Assembly (NCBI RefSeq): GCF_900233005.1
Contig: NZ_LT960611.1
Coordinates: 2,356,001 to 2,420,000, forward strand
DNA from: Vibrio tapetis subsp. tapetis
Lineage (GTDB): Bacteria > Pseudomonadota > Gammaproteobacteria > Enterobacterales > Vibrionaceae
Direction of reading: 5' to 3'
Length of the DNA stretch: 64,000 nt
A program made the translations under genes and the position numbers. This document shows positions 10,881 through 20,730 of the stretch, one piece after another. Positions within the stretch are counted from its first letter, which is position 1; each line of letters begins with the position of its first letter. The notes under the pieces were generated by a model that saw only the letters and a list, made by a program, of their open reading frames with translations, had not been told where the DNA came from and did no database searches.

Positions 10881-12729
10881 TTATAAGGGGATTTATTATG
10901 GAGGTGAAGAAGCTTGATAGTCGTTATTGTGATTTTTGGGAAAGTGAAAATAAAAAACTGATAGCACATCCTGATTTTTTTGTTGGGAAAGGAACTCTTT
11001 TTGATGATGCAGTTTATTTTAATCATAAGACTGTTAAATCTGTAACTAAGATTGATTTTTCAATTTTAGACTGTCCTCATGTAAATCGTGATGTGGCAGC
11101 TACATTATGCCTTGATGGGCTCCGATATTCGCTTTCAGCGAAGGAGTACGGCAAGCTGTTTTTTGTTGCAGCTCTGCCCGAAAAAAATATCTATGGCGCT
11201 ACAGCTATTCCGCAAATGATAGAGCATATTTTTGCTTTTCTAAATGCTTCACAGTACCAAATGATTGATTCAAGTAATATAGATGCATTCTGGGAGTCTT
11301 ACTTAATCCAATCGGTAAATGAAAATGGTTTTTACAACCGGTTGTCACCCCCATCTTATAACGGGGCTATCAAGTTTTTGCCTCTAGCTAAAATTCGCAA
11401 TCACCTTAAATCGTTAGGTGTTATTGGGGTTATTGATGAAAGCCTCACACAGAAAAAAATTGAGTCCAAACTTGATGATGTGTGCCGTTCTACTCTCAAT
11501 ATTACATTAAATGAATATCGAAAGGGAGGCAGCTTCAATTTCTTGGGATTAGAGCTTGGTCAATACTACATTGACTACCTCAGGCAGAATTATCAGCAAG
11601 ATTATCTCTACACAATCATTTATAAAAAGACCCTTACCTTCTTTATTTCAAAGTACGGCCTAACTAGAGAAAGAGATATAGGCTTATACTCAAGACTCCT
11701 AGGTGTGATTGTATCTGCGATGAGCAGTTATGATTTACAAAGTAACACCATGATTACTAGAGGCGTTCGTCACAATGACCTTTTTAAGGAAGTAAAAGAA
11801 TTTATCTATTCTCAGTATTTAGCTGAATTTGATAAAGCTATGTCACTGAATGAAAAATGCATAGAAGAATTGGCCTTGAAATTAGGTTTGGGGATGCGAT
11901 TTGATGTCGTTGAAGTTATACGGATTTTAATGCTCCAGAAGTTCTATGATTTAGGCTGTCATAAATCACCGGAGGAAGTGTGGACAGGGTATATATCTTC
12001 GCTCGAAAAGAGTTTTCTAGACATTCGAAACCTGACAGAAGTGCATGTTGATGAAGTGTATTCACAAATGGATGATATAACGGAGACCCAAAAACTAAGT
12101 AAAATAGATTTTTTGAGAGATATAGTAGATTTTGGTAGTAGGATTCTAGAAAGAGGTACTAGACCTAATTATAGATCCTTTAGGGCTGAATTGAACAGAG
12201 TGTTTCACTCAATGCTTACGCTTGTTGCTGCTTGGTTAGGTTACAGAAAAAGTGAATTTGGCTTCCCACTTGAAGCCATTCATATAGAAAGAAATCAAGA
12301 TATTCTTGATAATTCGTATATTCCTTTTCGCTTTAAACTGAAATGGATTGTACCTAAAACTAATAAATCAACAAAAATCAACAGGGAAATCACTTCTCAA
12401 TGTTACCAAATCGCCGTTCAACTTAATGACGCATTTTCCCCTGTAGAAGGTGCCCCATGCCTGTACGAGCCTACATTCGTTAAGGAAAGAAAAAACGAAT
12501 CAGGGATGTTTATTGAAATGAGAGTGAAGTCCAACTGGGAATTTTTCGTATTAAATTATCAGCCTTTTATTGATGCAATACAGCTAGATTCATTGCATAA
12601 AAAAGATACGCTTGATGAGCGTGACATACAAGATTTAGAACAATTGAGTGCGCGTTATAGGGTTGGGTATGTAGCGTCAACTAACTTGGCCGATCCAGCG
12701 TCAATTAGCCTGGCCGGTTGAAGTCCTGT

Positions 12730-13479
12730 TTAAGTTAGGTTTCGTTGTGCTTCTTTTCTCCTATAACTTTCACCTTTGCATTGTAAGATCTTCGCATGAT
12801 GGATCAGCCTATCTATTGCCGCTACTGTCATCACTGTATTGTCGAACAGTTCATCCCACTCCTCGAACGATTGATTTGATGTGATGATTAAGCTGTATCG
12901 TTCATAGCGATGCGCTATCAACTCGAACAACACACTCGTCTCCTCACTCGTTTTTTGTACATAACCTATGTCATCTAAGATAAGCACATTGTACTTATCG
13001 AGCTTCATCAAGGCATCTGACAGTCTCAACTCCTCTTTGGCGAGTTGAAGCTGCTGTACGAGCAAGTTGGCACTCATGAACTTCACACGGTGGCCATGCT
13101 CTATCAACTTAAAGCCCAGTCCGGCAGCTAAATGCGTTTTACCTAACCCACTCGCTCCGAACAGTAAGATATTATCGCCTGTTTTTACCCACTCTCGGTG
13201 GTTAGCCAAGTGCCACACTTGGGCTTTATTTATGCCACTCACCGCTGCGAAGTCGTAACCATCAAGATATTTCCCTGCTGGAAGGTTAGATTCTTTTAAG
13301 TGCCGCTGTAGCCGTTTTTCCTCACGGCTATCTAGCTCTAGGCGACATAACTCTGCAAGATATCGCTCTGCTGACCAGCTTTGCTCACGCGCTTTTTCTG
13401 CCATGGGCTCCCATTGGGAGACAAGCCGACTAAGTCGTAAAGATTTGAGGAGGAGAGGAAGAACATGCTGCTCTGACAT
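12730..13479 (-). CDS. istB: IS21-family helper ATPase IstB
   Basis: 249 aa AAA+ ATPase that assists the IstA transposase in target capture. Walker A is seen as GASGLGKTHLA (around residue 108) and Walker B as VLILDDIGYV; sensor region IITSNQSF. It starts one base into the istA stop (overlap at 13479), the usual translational coupling in this family. Length is typical. Confidence 0.95.
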   Translation of the reverse strand: MSEQHVLPLLLKSLRLSRLVSQWEPMAEKAREQSWSAERYLAELCRLELDSREEKRLQRHLKESNLPAGKYLDGYDFAAVSGINKAQVWHLANHREWVKTGDNILLFGASGLGKTHLAAGLGFKLIEHGHRVKFMSANLLVQQLQLAKEELRLSDALMKLDKYNVLILDDIGYVQKTSEETSVLFELIAHRYERYSLIITSNQSFEEWDELFDNTVMTVAAIDRLIHHAKILQCKGESYRRKEAQRNLT

Positions 13480-14969
13480 TATTTCACCCCTTCCAAGATT
13501 TGCTGATAGCTCGATAAGGTGTGCTGCTCTACTTTAGGGCTATCCGTCCAGATTTCATCTTGTAAGAACCTATCTTCGCAGTCGAACAAAGTGGGTAGGC
13601 GACCCACACGGATACCGTCTAGAACGAACCGCCCAACCGCCTCCTCCCTTTCTGACTTATTGGCCATATTCAACAGCTTCACCATATAGAAGCTTGCCTC
13701 GTCCATTGTGAGTTGAGCGTCGACGTACTGCCAGATTTGACGATAATCGTCGCTAGGTAACATTTCGTCTCGCCATTGACAGCGTCTGAAGGCTCTCGGC
13801 TTTTTCATTAAAGACCCAATGATGTGCCTATAATTAATTTGATGACCTCGACGGCATGAGCGCGTATGAACTCTGTCTAGGGTTAAGGTATGTTCATCAT
13901 GACAATAGACTTCTAGCGTTTTGTCGTAGAGGTGGACACGAACCGTCCCCCCAATAAGGCGTGACGGGACTGAGTAAGTGACCCTCTTGAGTTGGACGGT
14001 ACTTGTTGTCGACACCTTCAGTACATGAACGGTGTAATTGACGCAGTCGTATTTAGGAAGCGGTTGTAATTGTCGCTGCTCGTCAACTAGAAGCGGCTTT
14101 GTGCGACGATTACGTCGCTCAACGAGTTGCTCAACGAACAACTCGTACTCCTTTTTTGTTTCGAAGTCATGGGAGCCTCGGATGGCCAATGCCTGGCGAA
14201 TTTGGTTCTTCAGGTGGTTATTCGAGCTTTCTATCGCGCCATTTTCATGAGCTATACCGGTATTATTTCTCGTTGGTTGGAAGCCATAATGTGTGGCGAG
14301 TTGTTGAAAGCTCTCCGTGAATTCACGTTCAGAGGTGTTATTTTTATACGCGGCGCTTAAGCTGTCCGTTCTCACTTCAAGAGGCACCCCTTCTGAGCAC
14401 TCAAAAGCCCCTTTTAGCCCTGTAGCAACCGCTGTAAAGCTTTCCCCACCGTAAACCACTTGTGCATGACTCCAGCTACTGGCGGGCAAACGATAATTAA
14501 ACAGTCTATGTTCAAGTTTTTCACCTTGGATCGTCACGATGAAGTCAGCCCATGTAAAGTCCATGATCCCTTGTTTACCAAACTCCTTTTCTTGACGGAA
14601 GATGACCTCTTTATCTTCTCCGTGTAGTAGGCGCCACTGACGGATTCGACGTTCTAGTGTGCGTCGATGGTTCGGTAAAAAACTCTCGCCATGCTCCTCA
14701 CAGAGATGATCAAAAACACCAACGGGGGTAATTGACGCTGAGCGTTCAAGGAGTGGAAGAACAACCGAGTTCCAAACCGGTTCGAGGGGGTCAGTTCTTG
14801 TACGATAAACTCTAGCCTTAATTGAGCCTAATTGTCGCTGTCCTGATTCAATACGACGAGCAGAACGCTCAGAGAAGCCAGCTTTAGCGGCGGAGGTGGT
14901 TTGTGCTTTATCTTTTCGATTAGCCATGTATAGCCTTATTTGTTGATCTGTAATTCGTTTCCCTGGCAC
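13479..14969 (-). CDS. istA: IS21-family transposase IstA
   Basis: 496 aa DDE transposase. The N-terminal HTH region is followed by an integrase core with MDFTWADF (first Asp), a second Asp in LEVRTDSLS and Glu in AHENGAIESSNNHLK. The C-terminal part is basic. The gene looks intact and the IS has paired inverted repeats, so it may be active. It differs clearly from the second IS21-family element at 30227-32817. Confidence 0.95.
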   Translation of the reverse strand: MPGKRITDQQIRLYMANRKDKAQTTSAAKAGFSERSARRIESGQRQLGSIKARVYRTRTDPLEPVWNSVVLPLLERSASITPVGVFDHLCEEHGESFLPNHRRTLERRIRQWRLLHGEDKEVIFRQEKEFGKQGIMDFTWADFIVTIQGEKLEHRLFNYRLPASSWSHAQVVYGGESFTAVATGLKGAFECSEGVPLEVRTDSLSAAYKNNTSEREFTESFQQLATHYGFQPTRNNTGIAHENGAIESSNNHLKNQIRQALAIRGSHDFETKKEYELFVEQLVERRNRRTKPLLVDEQRQLQPLPKYDCVNYTVHVLKVSTTSTVQLKRVTYSVPSRLIGGTVRVHLYDKTLEVYCHDEHTLTLDRVHTRSCRRGHQINYRHIIGSLMKKPRAFRRCQWRDEMLPSDDYRQIWQYVDAQLTMDEASFYMVKLLNMANKSEREEAVGRFVLDGIRVGRLPTLFDCEDRFLQDEIWTDSPKVEQHTLSSYQQILEGVK

Positions 14970-16068
14970 AAAGCTTTCCGGTAGAGAGTTTGTCCAGAAT
15001 GTAGCAGATCAACCGGCCAATCTAATTGTCGCTGAACCGGTCAGGGTAATTGTCGCTCAATAGTTGGGAGTGCTAGATACACGCATCTACTAACAACAGC
15101 TGTGAAAGTAAGGCAAGACTGGGATGAAAGGTTACGTTTTACATCTTTTAAGTCCCCAAAAGCTCAACGAGAGCTGAAAGCGTCACTTGAATCTTATATT
15201 CAAACTGGTGAAGCTATTGATGCACAACATCAGAATTTGTTTGAAACTTATCTGTCAGATGTTACTAAGTCACTGCTTCGTTCTCGTTCCGTGGTACTAG
15301 ACACAAAATCTATTTCAGATCTTATGAATGAGTTACTTGAAGGAGTTCGTTACCCATCCTGTCATTCTTTACGGCATGTATGGGCCGAGGCCGTATTAAC
15401 TCGCTATCAAGGAGATGTCGGAGCTGTTATTCAGCATCAATTTTGTCATCTAGATAACTCTTTTTTTATGGCTTACCTTAGAGATAAGGATGCACGTGGT
15501 CTAATTAAGGTAGCAAGGCAGCGTTATCTTAATTCTATAGTTGAAATGCTACTGCTTGATGCCGATAAGATTGGAGAAGAGTATCTTGGAGGTTTTGCAA
15601 GATACGTAAAAAAAGCCAAGAGTTTAACAAGAGCGATTTCTGAAAGTGAAGTTAAAGCGTTAAGAGAAACGATTAACAGTCGTATTATTACCATTGAGCC
15701 AAGTCCTTTTGCTATTTGTGTCCCTAGGGAAGGTAGTGAGAAGCGTGCGAAATGTGCCAAGTTTGGTAGCATAAACCCGCAGGACGCTAAGCCAGAGTTT
15801 TGTCTCCATTGTGTAAATTCAGTTATTACAAAAGGTCATATTCGCGGGATTTGGGAAGCAATTCAACCGATGGTCAAAGAGGCTCTCAATAAGGATGCAT
15901 TGGGATTTATGTTAGAAAATCACCTTCCAACACTCCGTTCCGGCTACAAGAGAATTAGAGAGTTGCAGTCAACTTCTCCAAATAAAGAACAAGTGGGACA
16001 GATATTGAGTGCTATTGAAAATTCGATAAGTGCTATTGAGTTTAAATTGGAACAAGATAGGTTGAATT

Positions 16069-16626
16069 ATGGATCAGACAGACTTTGATTTAGATGAACT
16101 GATGAGTGAGGAATTTCTTAATGACCTTGATAATGTTAGTGCTCGGACTGAGGTTCTAATTAAACCCGACTGGGTTGTCGGTAATGAGAGTCATACAAGT
16201 TATAGGTCCTGGGAAATGATCTTGGAACTTAAAAAAGAAAAAGAAAAGAACATTAAAAACTATGGAAAGATCGCCAATGAAAAAACTCCTAAATCACTAT
16301 ATCAAATAACAAAATCTGAAGTGGCTAGAAGTTTGGGAGTCAGTGCACAAAGCATTTTTAGAATGTCAAAATTTAGCCCTATGATTCTGGGCTTTTTTGA
16401 TGAAACCAATTCTGATTTGTTAAAGTCTTATGGAAAAGAGCAGTTAAAACAAAGACGCAGACAAATGAACACAGGTATTAGAGCTAAGAAAAAAGACTTA
16501 ATCATTAAGATTCATCAAGATATCGATAAAGAACTGAGTGAGTTGAAAGCTAAAACGACAAAAGATGTTCTTGATTTAGCTGTTGATAAAATACCTTTGG
16601 ATTTGAAAGTGAAGCTTGGGTTGTAA
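16069..16626 (+). CDS. ginD: GinD-type small HTH protein of island 1
   Basis: 185 aa, the last gene of the recombinase operon, overlapping ginC by 20 bp. It has an acidic N-terminus and a short helix-turn-helix-like stretch (KSEVARSLGVSAQSIFRMS, about residues 84-102). A basic, coiled-coil-prone C-terminus is rich in Lys. Position, size range and small HTH nature match GinD, the fourth gene required by GInt elements. Sequence similarity to the island-2 GinD is low by eye, so the assignment rests mainly on context. Confidence 0.65.
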   Translation: MDQTDFDLDELMSEEFLNDLDNVSARTEVLIKPDWVVGNESHTSYRSWEMILELKKEKEKNIKNYGKIANEKTPKSLYQITKSEVARSLGVSAQSIFRMSKFSPMILGFFDETNSDLLKSYGKEQLKQRRRQMNTGIRAKKKDLIIKIHQDIDKELSELKAKTTKDVLDLAVDKIPLDLKVKLGL

Positions 16627-16838
16627 CTTCCTATTTAGCTAAGTTAACTTTATTTTAATGCGCCCATCAACGTTACGTTATCAAGCGAGGTGGTCAAGGA
16701 AATAGACTTCAAAAGCCCTATAAGCATGTCTTGTACTGACATCGTACATGCAAATGAAGTGCTGAAATTCTACTTCAGAGAGTATTTTTCCGGAAAGTTA
16801 AAAGTAAGACACGTTTTTATGATAAGTGAGCTGCAAAG
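16627..16838. other. Intergenic, possible gene remnant
   Basis: A plus-strand frame is open from about 16650 to 16841 (ending FMISELQS) but has no convincing start codon or ribosome binding site. It may be the tail of a lost gene. Nothing else is evident. Confidence 0.3.
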
Positions 16839-17315
16839 CTAGCAACCATAGCCAGTCAACCTAAAGTGACTTTGGTAAAAAGGGGCTTCGCGATCTGCAA
16901 ACATCTTTAATAATGATGCTTTAGTTGTTATGAATACTGATTGTGTGTTGCTTCCATACCTAGTCGTCAAAATGGTTCTGAGAGAGTACGTAACATCAAC
17001 ATTTAAAGGAGCCAGTGATCCGCAATTAACAAACCATAACAAAGTTTTTTTGCTTCCATTTTCGATAGCTTCAAGAAATCTTGAATTTTCTTTTGCGGAG
17101 AATGCTGCAGCTGCTGAGTCATATTCTGAAAAATCTAAATAGTGAACACCGATACCTTTTTGCTCGGCGAGTAATGAGGTATGTTTAATGAAATCAGAGT
17201 GAAGTACTGATGAGTCAGCAGTAGAGATTCTAAAGTCCATCTCCCAAGCATGATGCACAAAATTTTCAGGAGTAATGTGATGTTCGGGTAAGTTGCATTT
17301 TTTATTTTTATTCAA
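16839..17315 (-). CDS. Hypothetical protein, island 1 cargo
   Basis: 158 aa, not recognised. The N-terminal half is polar; residues ~85-150 have alternating hydrophobic strands (TLLWFVNCGSL, SVFITTKASLL) that resemble a P-loop-type alpha/beta fold without a visible Walker A. No signal peptide or membrane segment. The start ATG at 17315 has no strong ribosome binding site. It lies alone between ginD and a ParS/MbcA-like gene, first of the cargo genes, so it could belong to a small defence or toxin-antitoxin unit; this is only context. Confidence 0.5.
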   Translation of the reverse strand: MNKNKKCNLPEHHITPENFVHHAWEMDFRISTADSSVLHSDFIKHTSLLAEQKGIGVHYLDFSEYDSAAAAFSAKENSRFLEAIENGSKKTLLWFVNCGSLAPLNVDVTYSLRTILTTRYGSNTQSVFITTKASLLKMFADREAPFYQSHFRLTGYGC

Positions 17316-17531
17316 TCTAAACTCAGCGTCGTTGTTCTAGTTACTTCTTCGGGTAGAGTAAATCATGACTCATCAATGTACTACTTTCATACCAACATTC
17401 TAAATCAAACTTGTACTTATGCGTTCGTTATATTTTTCGGTGGACAATAAATTTTGATCATGAGTAAAGTGTTAGACTTTTAAGGTTCTGGACAGAGGCG
17501 AGTTACGACACTCGCTGAAACGTCTCTGGAC

Positions 17532-17566
17532 ACTTTCGAGCTAGAAAGTACCACGGATAAAAATCT
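17532..17566. repeat. Dispersed hairpin repeat, copy 1
   Basis: Contains the palindrome ACTTTCGAGCTAGAAAGT followed by a conserved CCACGGATAAAAAT tail. Related copies are at 25431-25459 (partial) and 29318-29352. All lie between cargo modules of island 1. Confidence 0.6.
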
Positions 17567-17772
17567 CACGAAAACACTCCATGCTCTAAACGGCCGATAA
17601 AATCGATTACAACCTTAGTGTCTTCGGCTGTCGAAAGCATATCAATTGGTCGTTTGTTACCCAGTCCTCGAACTGGGTTCTTGAACCAATGATTAGCGGC
17701 TTCTTCACTTCCAAAGAGTGTTAGCGCAGTCAGAAATGCTTTGTCATAATTCTTTTTGGTTTCTTTATTCAC
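17566..17772 (-). CDS. ParS/MbcA/Xre-type antitoxin-like small protein
   Basis: 68 aa, GTG start at 17772 with GGAG upstream. The sequence EEAANHWFKNPVRGLGNKRP and the tail VVIDFIGRLEHGVFS match the DUF2384 toxin-binding domain of Xre/MbcA/ParS antitoxins, which pair with RES-domain toxins. The N-terminal DNA-binding part of the usual 120-150 aa antitoxin is absent, and no RES toxin is beside it. It may be an orphan, a regulatory remnant, or part of an unrelated unit. A dispersed hairpin repeat abuts its 3' end. Confidence 0.7.
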   Translation of the reverse strand: MNKETKKNYDKAFLTALTLFGSEEAANHWFKNPVRGLGNKRPIDMLSTAEDTKVVIDFIGRLEHGVFS

Positions 17773-18069
17773 TTTAAACTCCGCCTAAGTTTATGTGATA
17801 GGTCTTATACACCATACCTACATTAAGAAAAATAGGCCAAATAATGATTCACAAACTGATAGATAGTAATGATCTCAACAAGAATGAGGTAAAACAGAGC
17901 TAGTGCTATTGAACTAACTCATAACTATTCTGTGATCGTTAGCCAACTAAGCATTCCGTACATCACAGAGACCGATCGATAATTATAGATTTCAATAAAC
18001 AGTGTATACAAGATGCTTAATGGGAATCTCTGAGCTTCTTGAATGCGATGACCGACCATATTCCTGTAA

Positions 18070-18282
18070 TTAAGCCGCTGGCAGTAACTCAGTAACATTG
18101 CACTTTAATGCTTGCGCTAAACAATAGACTTTATCTAGCGTAATGTTCACTTCTCCACGTTCAATACGGCCAACATAGCTTCTATCAATGTCGGCAATTA
18201 GTGCGAGCTTGTCTTGAGATATGCCATTTTTTTTGCGCACTTCACGTAATTTCATACCAAATTTGACCGCTAAGTCTTTCAT
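18070..18282 (-). CDS. Xre-family HTH regulator
   Basis: 70 aa, essentially only a Cro/C1-type HTH (GISQDKLALIADIDRSYVGR around residues 20-40). Size and sequence resemble controller (C) proteins of restriction-modification systems. It is divergent from the winged-helix/helicase pair starting at 18384, with 101 bp between, and so probably controls that promoter region and itself. A candidate operator is at 18335-18348. Confidence 0.85.
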   Translation of the reverse strand: MKDLAVKFGMKLREVRKKNGISQDKLALIADIDRSYVGRIERGEVNITLDKVYCLAQALKCNVTELLPAA

Positions 18283-18334
18283 TTTTAGTCCAAGTAAAAA
18301 TGAAAACTATCCTTAGTTGCGGCATACTAATCCA

Positions 18335-18348
18335 CGGACTATAATCCG
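18335..18348. promoter_or_regulatory. Candidate operator between HTH regulator and helicase cluster
   Basis: Inverted repeat CGGA-N6-TCCG in the 101-bp divergent intergenic region. It overlaps the expected promoter zone of 18384. Function is inferred from position. Confidence 0.35.
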
Positions 18349-18383
18349 CATTTAAACTTTAATTCTAAATTCTGGTCAAAAAA

Positions 18384-18917
18384 ATGCCAAGCAAGCCAAT
18401 CACCTTAATTCAGCCGCTCTATCAAATACTCGTTGATGAGCAACTTGATGATTTTTCTGTGTTAGAACTTAGAGATCGCTTCATGGAACTTGCAGATCCG
18501 GAACTTGATAAAGCAACAGCAAGACGATTTGTATATCAACACATCTTACGCTTAGTGAAGAAACAACTACTCACCAAAGTGTTCGTAGATGAGTCTCAGA
18601 AAGCTACCTACCAAAAGACAATCCTATTTTCCGGAACATCATGGGACATCACAGGGAATAATCAAACTATTTACCCAAACGAAACACCTTGTGGAAATAG
18701 ACTAGTGTTTCCTAAAGTCGTACTTCAAGAAAGACTAGAACAGTGTGAAAGTGACTTCTTGTCATGCTTACATGAATTTGAAACCTATCAGGACCTTAGT
18801 TCTGAGTTTCCACACCTCAAAGAAAGTCTATGTGATGTAAGGCATCAAACTAAAATACAGAGCTCAAAACTTGTAGGGGAAATACGAGCCATCAAAATGG
18901 CATTAACCCTCTCATGA
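18384..18917 (+). CDS. Winged-helix-like protein paired with SF2 helicase
   Basis: 177 aa, not recognised by name. Residues ~22-70 (FSVLELRDRFMEL...RFVYQHILRLVKKQLLTKV) have the pattern of a winged-helix domain, with the C-terminal third helical. It overlaps the helicase gene by 4 bp (ATGA), so the two are translationally coupled and likely form a complex. It lacks nuclease motifs. Divergent from the Xre regulator at 18070-18282. Probably a partner or specificity subunit in a defence-like unit; function inferred from context. Confidence 0.65.
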   Translation: MPSKPITLIQPLYQILVDEQLDDFSVLELRDRFMELADPELDKATARRFVYQHILRLVKKQLLTKVFVDESQKATYQKTILFSGTSWDITGNNQTIYPNETPCGNRLVFPKVVLQERLEQCESDFLSCLHEFETYQDLSSEFPHLKESLCDVRHQTKIQSSKLVGEIRAIKMALTLS

Positions 18918-20326
18918 TGCTTTTGCGCCAATGGCAATCTGAGTGTGCAGAGCTAGCTATAAATCGTTACCAAAAAGGCCAACGTCACTTTCTTTGCCTC
19001 GCTACACCAGGGGCAGGAAAATCAGTCATGGCTGCAGAAGTCGCATCCCGACTATTTGAAAAAGATAAAATTGATTTTGTACTCTGTTTTTCGCCCTCAT
19101 CCGCCATATCAAAAGGGTTGGCACGCACATTTAAGTCTCGTCTTAATTGTCGCTTTGATGGTGTGATTGGCGCTCTAGGATCCTCGTATACCTATCAGTG
19201 TTTACCATTCTTTGATGAGTCCTTTTGGACACTACTGCGCAACCATCGTGTACTGGTGGTATTTGATGAAATTCACCACTGTGCAGGGCTAAGCATTGTG
19301 GAAGCAAATGCATGGGGTAAAGCGATTATTGAACATATCCAATATCATGCCCGATACACGCTTTCACTAACCGGTACGCCATGGCGTTCGGATAAAGCAC
19401 CAATTAGCTTGTCGACCTATAACACCGTCAATCCAGAAATTGCATGCGATTATATATACGGGTTAGACCAAGCCGTTAAAGATGGCGTCTGCCGCCTACC
19501 CAATATTGTTTTAGTGGATAACGACCAGATTACAGCTAGGTATAGCGAATTCGAAGCGCGCCATTTCTCATCTATTAGTAACTATCTCGATGAACCTTGT
19601 GCTCGCTATCAAAATATTATCACCGATGATACCTGTATGAAGTACCTAATCAAATCGGGCATTACAACACTCGAGGTTATTCAAGAAGAGAAGTCGAATG
19701 CAGCAGGGTTAGTAGTTGCCTCATCCATCGAACATGCAATTAGAGTACACGAGATTCTTTCTGGGGAGTTTAAAAAGAAAGCGGCCATTGTTTCTTATAA
19801 GCATGATGCCCCATTAAGCATTATTGATGATTTCAGAAGCAATGATACTGATTGGATCGTTAGCGTGGGAATGATCAGCGAAGGAACCGACATTCCAAGG
19901 CTTCAAGTCTGTTGCCACCTAAGCAACGTCAAAACAGAGCTTTATTTCAGGCAGGTATTAGGCCGCATATTGAGAATAAACCAAGGGCGAAACCAAGAAG
20001 CTTGGTTGTACACCTTCGCTGAGCCCAACTTAGTGAAATATGCACACCGAGTTGATGAAGAAATCCCTAAACACAAGGTCGTGTTCCGAGAGCACATAGA
20101 TGCAAGTGACTCGATGATCCAAAAAAAGCATGAGCCTCAATCATTAACCGATACTCGCCAATATGATTCACTTGATATGAATAGATGGGAAGCACTACGA
20201 ACGATTCAAAAAGAGCAAAAAGCAGGGAATATAAAGAGTCAAAATCCGGAATCTAACAACCACTATTTTGATATCGTTGGTGACTTTAGGCAGCAAATTG
20301 TTGATGTATTTCGTTATCAAGATTAA
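18914..20326 (+). CDS. SF2 DEAD/DEAH-type helicase
   Basis: 470 aa. The superfamily 2 motifs are in order: Walker A TPGAGKS (31-37), motif II DEIHH (118-122), motif III TGTPWR, motif V region MISEGTDIP, motif VI QVLGRILR. It is closest in style to ResIII/type III restriction helicases and phage-defence helicases. No nuclease domain is attached. It is coupled to the winged-helix gene upstream. With the divergent C-protein-like regulator this makes a compact three-gene unit inside a defence-rich island; an anti-phage role is an inference. Confidence 0.85.
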   Translation: MMLLRQWQSECAELAINRYQKGQRHFLCLATPGAGKSVMAAEVASRLFEKDKIDFVLCFSPSSAISKGLARTFKSRLNCRFDGVIGALGSSYTYQCLPFFDESFWTLLRNHRVLVVFDEIHHCAGLSIVEANAWGKAIIEHIQYHARYTLSLTGTPWRSDKAPISLSTYNTVNPEIACDYIYGLDQAVKDGVCRLPNIVLVDNDQITARYSEFEARHFSSISNYLDEPCARYQNIITDDTCMKYLIKSGITTLEVIQEEKSNAAGLVVASSIEHAIRVHEILSGEFKKKAAIVSYKHDAPLSIIDDFRSNDTDWIVSVGMISEGTDIPRLQVCCHLSNVKTELYFRQVLGRILRINQGRNQEAWLYTFAEPNLVKYAHRVDEEIPKHKVVFREHIDASDSMIQKKHEPQSLTDTRQYDSLDMNRWEALRTIQKEQKAGNIKSQNPESNNHYFDIVGDFRQQIVDVFRYQD

Positions 20327-20632
20327 TCCGTCGATAGTCCAATAAATAAGCAGGTTATATTATTAATCGCAAAGCCACTAGCGTAATAACCGACTCTAAA
20401 ATATACATTTTTGAGCGGAAACAGACCAACACGTCATAGACGTAAGTCGTGATACAAGACCGCTAATTCATGTTCCATTCGGGCAGTAACATTCATAGCT
20501 ACTAAGCCCAAGCTTTTCTTTATAGCATGATAAAACTCGGCGAATTTCAACCGACACTGTTTAGGTTGAAATTCGCCACATATCACAGAATAAGCTATGA
20601 GTTAGCTCAAAGATGGACATAAATTGAGTTTC
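20327..20632. other. Intergenic region with 14-bp inverted repeat
   Basis: No gene seen. A perfect 14-bp inverted repeat, GGCGAATTTCAACC (20539-20552) and its complement (20564-20577) with an 11-nt loop, lies ~215 bp beyond the helicase stop. There is no T-run. It could be an RNA hairpin or protein-binding site. Confidence 0.5.
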
Positions 20633-20730
20633 AGGGATTCTAATATTAGTGATTCATGAATAACTTTTTATAAGGCCAGTTTGCCAATTAATATGCCTTT
20701 GTACAGTGCGCACTTTGTCTCATTATGTTT
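20633..20730 (+). repeat. Duplicated regulator leader, copy A
   Basis: About 98 bp nearly identical to 29393-29490; both precede the same regulator family (20801 and 29571). It contains the palindrome CTAATATTAG and an AT-rich promoter-like stretch. The conservation of leader and gene together indicates duplication of a whole module. Confidence 0.7.

Larger units (their letters stand above)
12668..15062 (-). mobile_element. IS21-family insertion sequence (2395 bp)
   Basis: It has two transposition genes, istA and istB, on the minus strand. The ends are imperfect inverted repeats: left TATGTAGCGTCA, right (complemented) TATTGAGCGACA, each followed by a second related repeat containing AGCGWCAATTA and GGCCGGTTGA. 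The flanking target duplication GTTGGG is at 12662-12667 and 15063-15068. It interrupts ginC in codon phase. Confidence 0.9.
10898..16088 (+). pseudogene. ginC: GinC-type recombinase of island 1, split by IS21-family element
   Basis: The 5' part is 10898-12667 (590 codons, MEVKKLDSRY...SARYRVG). The 3' part is 15069-16088 and carries the tyrosine-recombinase box HSLRHVWAEAV, then IQHQFCHLD and FFMAYL with the likely nucleophile Tyr, and a C-terminal Cys-rich segment (CAKF...FCLHC). The two are separated by a 2395-bp IS (12668-15062) with 6-bp target duplication GTTGGG. Removing the IS and one duplication joins the halves in frame into about 929 aa. The 3' part overlaps ginD by 20 bp. It could be expressed as two pieces, but the catalytic part lacks an evident start. 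Confidence 0.8.
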
